A DNA stretch of 64,000 bases from Pedobacter caeni (lineage in GTDB: Bacteria; Bacteroidota; Bacteroidia; Sphingobacteriales; Sphingobacteriaceae), in the NCBI RefSeq assembly GCF_900129215.1, contig NZ_FQUQ01000009.1, forward strand, positions 1-64,000. Reading direction: 5' to 3'. Position numbers and translations under genes: made by a program. Below, piece after piece: positions 61,682 through 64,000 of the stretch (positions are counted from its first letter, which is position 1; every line of letters begins with the position of its first letter). The notes under the pieces are model-generated. The model saw only the letters and a list, made by a program, of their open reading frames with translations. It searched no databases and had not been told where the DNA came from.

Positions 61682-63193
61682 ATGAAACGTTTAATATATA
61701 TAATGACCATTCTTTGTTGCAGTTCAACCTTATTTTCGGGCTGTAAGAAATTTTTAAATGTTGTTCCGGTAGATAACCTTACCGGGAATAATTACTGGCA
61801 AAATAAAAAAGATGTAGAAGCTTATACATCGGGAATGTACAGACAGTTCCGGGAGAAAGTTGCCGGACCGGATGCCAGAGCATTTTACCTGACTTTCGAC
61901 CTGCGTTCCAATGCCATTTCCAGCACAAAAACACACATTAGCCTGTTGGTCAATAATGACATCAAAGGTTTGCAGAAAACCACAGACTGGAACAATACCG
62001 GTTCTCAGGGTGAAGGTTACCGGTACTATAACCTCAGCGATTGGAAAGGTTTCTATGATATTATCCAGGCTGCAAATATTTTGTACGTACAGGTAGATAA
62101 GATCCCTGATCCCGCTTTTTCTCCTGAAGACAGAAAGCGTTACCGTGCGGAAGCTGTTTTTCTGAGAAACCTTGCTTACTTCTTTATGGTGAGGTTATAT
62201 GGTGATGTGCCTTATTATACCAAAGCCTATAATACTGATCCATTGCCAAGAACGCCAATGCTGGAAGTGTTGAACAAGTGTATCGCAGATCTGAATGTTA
62301 TTAAGGAAGATTTACCATGGAATTATGGTGATCCGTCTATTGTAGGCATCAGAGCTACGCGTGGAGGGACATTGGCGCTGTTGATGCACCTGAATATGTG
62401 GGTTGCAGGATTTGACCAGGGAAATTCTTCAAAATACTACACTACTGTGAAAACCCTGGGAGCCGAGTTGATGGATAATCAGGGCAATTATGGGTTGCTG
62501 CCTCTGGAAAGAACGAAAGAAATTTTTAAAGGGAGGACCAAAGAAGGGCTTTTTGAGGTTCTTCAAAATTCGAACTATGGGGAATTTTTTGATGTTCGCT
62601 CTAATCTTGCCAACCTTATGACCTATTATCCTTACCGTGGAAGAGCAACGACGACGACAAGTACTGCCTGGTATGAGACAAAATATATGCAAACATTATT
62701 CCCTCAGGGAGCCGCAGATAAAAGGTTAACCATCTGGTTTGATCAACCTTATGTTGGAGGGGCCAAGTTTCAGTTTTTGAAATTCATCAATGTATATGGG
62801 GGAGAAGGAGTAGACGTGAGAAATGATGACAACATCATCGTATTCCGTTATTCAGACGCCATCTTATTGGCAGCGGAAGCGTCAGCTGAGCTTGGAGAGG
62901 ATGGAGAAGCCCAGCGTTTGGTAAATCTGATCAGGGAAAGAGCAGGTGCCTTACCTATTACTACAGTAGGCTCAGATTTGAAAGATGACATTTTTATGGA
63001 ACGTTGTCGCGAGCTGATTGGGGAGGGCCATTTTTACAATGACCTGGTAAGGACTAAAAGAATCCTGAATGACAAATTCAATACTCACCCTATGTCTGTA
63101 GGAGACTTTAATCAACGTGCCTGGACATGGCCGATTTTTGCCGCCGCAATGACCAATAATCCTTATATGCAGTTAACTGACTTTTGGAAATAA
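61682..63193 (+). CDS. SusD/RagB-family lipoprotein (4)
   Basis: The 503-residue protein has a signal ending in LFSGC, followed by KKFLNVVPVDNLTGNNYW, a very typical SusD opening. Also present are the AEAVFLRNLAYFFMVRLYGD block and the C-terminal MERCRELIGEGHFYNDLVRT. It is the surface partner of SusC(4). A second fasciclin lipoprotein gene begins 35 bases later, mirroring the SusD(3) arrangement. Confidence 0.93.
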   Translation: MKRLIYIMTILCCSSTLFSGCKKFLNVVPVDNLTGNNYWQNKKDVEAYTSGMYRQFREKVAGPDARAFYLTFDLRSNAISSTKTHISLLVNNDIKGLQKTTDWNNTGSQGEGYRYYNLSDWKGFYDIIQAANILYVQVDKIPDPAFSPEDRKRYRAEAVFLRNLAYFFMVRLYGDVPYYTKAYNTDPLPRTPMLEVLNKCIADLNVIKEDLPWNYGDPSIVGIRATRGGTLALLMHLNMWVAGFDQGNSSKYYTTVKTLGAELMDNQGNYGLLPLERTKEIFKGRTKEGLFEVLQNSNYGEFFDVRSNLANLMTYYPYRGRATTTTSTAWYETKYMQTLFPQGAADKRLTIWFDQPYVGGAKFQFLKFINVYGGEGVDVRNDDNIIVFRYSDAILLAAEASAELGEDGEAQRLVNLIRERAGALPITTVGSDLKDDIFMERCRELIGEGHFYNDLVRTKRILNDKFNTHPMSVGDFNQRAWTWPIFAAAMTNNPYMQLTDFWK

Positions 63194-63228
63194 GAAAATG
63201 GATGATTTCGCTAAATAACAGAAAAGAC

Positions 63229-64000
63229 ATGTTTAAAATATTAAAAACCCCCGTATTGCTTTTGTTGCCCATCTTGTTGATGCTGGCGGCCTGTAATAAA
63301 GACAAATATTTTTATGACACCGGTGTTCATAAAGCAGAATTCCGGGGATCAATCCTTGATTACCTGAAATCAAAACCCGGCCATTTCGATTCTTTGGTAA
63401 GAATCATCAACATTGCCGGAATGAATGAGGTCTATGCAAAAGAAAATCTGACTTTTTTTGCCCCACCAAGTTCTCTGGTTCATAAGTCTGTCCTGAAGTT
63501 GAATGACTATTTAAGAGATAATGGAAGGGATACCGTCTCTCAACTAGAGCAGGTTAAACCTGAAGTCTGGCGTGAAATGCTTGCGCTATATACTTTTAAA
63601 GGAACATATCGCTTAAAGGATTATCCGCAGATCGATACGACCTCGATCATTGCTTTTCCGGGACAGGGTTACAGAGGATATGGGAATCTGGAGGAGAGTC
63701 AGAACAGAACAATGAATATCGGTGTGGTCCATAATGACGCTGCCGGAGTAAAGTATGCCGGATACCGGCAATTGGTTTTGTCTTATATCCCGGATATGTC
63801 TAAGCCAAGTACGCGGTTGAATTACGCGCAGGTAGCCAGTTCAGACATTGCACCTACAAACGGTATCATCCATGCATTGAACATTAACTGTGTAGGACAA
63901 GTAAAACTAACAAGCGGGGATATTGCAAGTTTTTGGTATCCTCAATATTTTGGATTTGATGCTAATTCATTTGTGCTATTGGCAATTTCAAATGGAATTT
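63229..64000 (+). CDS. Fasciclin-domain lipoprotein, 3' end beyond window
   Basis: ATG at 63229 opens a frame that stays open to the last base (257 codons visible). The signal ends in MLAAC, followed by NKDKYFY. FAS1 features are KENLTFFAPPSSLV (H1) and APTNGIIHALN (H2, about residues 204-214). The text after H2 suggests a second, partly seen C-terminal domain, as in longer fasciclin lipoproteins of Bacteroidota. It is the seventh gene of the locus. Confidence 0.85.
   Translation, partial: MFKILKTPVLLLLPILLMLAACNKDKYFYDTGVHKAEFRGSILDYLKSKPGHFDSLVRIINIAGMNEVYAKENLTFFAPPSSLVHKSVLKLNDYLRDNGRDTVSQLEQVKPEVWREMLALYTFKGTYRLKDYPQIDTTSIIAFPGQGYRGYGNLEESQNRTMNIGVVHNDAAGVKYAGYRQLVLSYIPDMSKPSTRLNYAQVASSDIAPTNGIIHALNINCVGQVKLTSGDIASFWYPQYFGFDANSFVLLAISNGI

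Noticed and set aside
1..64000. Mobile elements, prophage or CRISPR arrays
   Set aside because: I saw no transposase, integrase, terminal inverted repeats, att-like duplications beyond the tRNA pair, or regularly spaced repeats.

Overview
The window is chromosomal DNA from a member of the Bacteroidota, most likely the Sphingobacteriaceae and plausibly Pedobacter or a close relative. The evidence is four SusC/SusD outer-membrane pairs, GldD, futalosine-pathway menaquinone genes, an amino-sugar deaminase fused to a PIG-L domain, many short lipoproteins with a Cys directly followed by Lys or Asn, few Shine-Dalgarno sites, and promoters of the TTTG / TAnnTTTG type used by the Bacteroidota housekeeping sigma factor. 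The genus is inferred, not shown. I saw no phage, transposase, CRISPR array or rRNA.

Layout. 1-3250: end of an unknown gene, a hairpin-rich gap, two small lipoprotein ORFs and an ALDH7-type dehydrogenase. 3251-9176: a housekeeping run of a TPR protein, a ComA-family phosphosulfolactate synthase homologue, aroE, gldD, an MBL-fold hydrolase, a LolC/E-type permease and a lipoprotein. 9182-10711 (minus): mqnB then mqnD. 10784-16484: a tight run of a PTPS-type pterin synthase, folE, fabD and a 1238-residue histidine kinase. 16476-22072: a coiled-coil membrane protein, a secreted GHL10-type glycosidase and a two-copy M16 peptidase.

22248-26896 is an amino-sugar locus: an HGSNAT/NagX-like membrane protein and the NagB-PIG-L fusion on the minus strand, divergent from anmK. 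It is followed by a SusC/SusD pair (26975-31458), a DeoR-family regulator (31531-32277, minus) and a second SusC/SusD pair with a DUF4397 lipoprotein (32511-37976). 38116-43548 is core again: a small protein, an S41 protease, a ferredoxin and its reductase, an LpxH-like phosphatase and prfA. Two identical tRNA-Asp genes follow (43626-43849).

44091-50979 is accessory: mostly small secreted or membrane proteins of unknown role, ending in an overlapping four-gene operon (DoxX-like, DUF2071, membrane methyltransferase, four-helix membrane protein). After a 1.18 kb gap with two copies of a LacI-type palindrome, 52156-64000 holds the most distinctive locus: SusC, SusD, fasciclin lipoprotein, DUF5007-like lipoprotein, SusC, SusD, and a fasciclin lipoprotein cut by the window end. 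All are on the plus strand, spaced 11-35 bp apart, and look like one transcription unit for importing or displaying an unidentified ligand.
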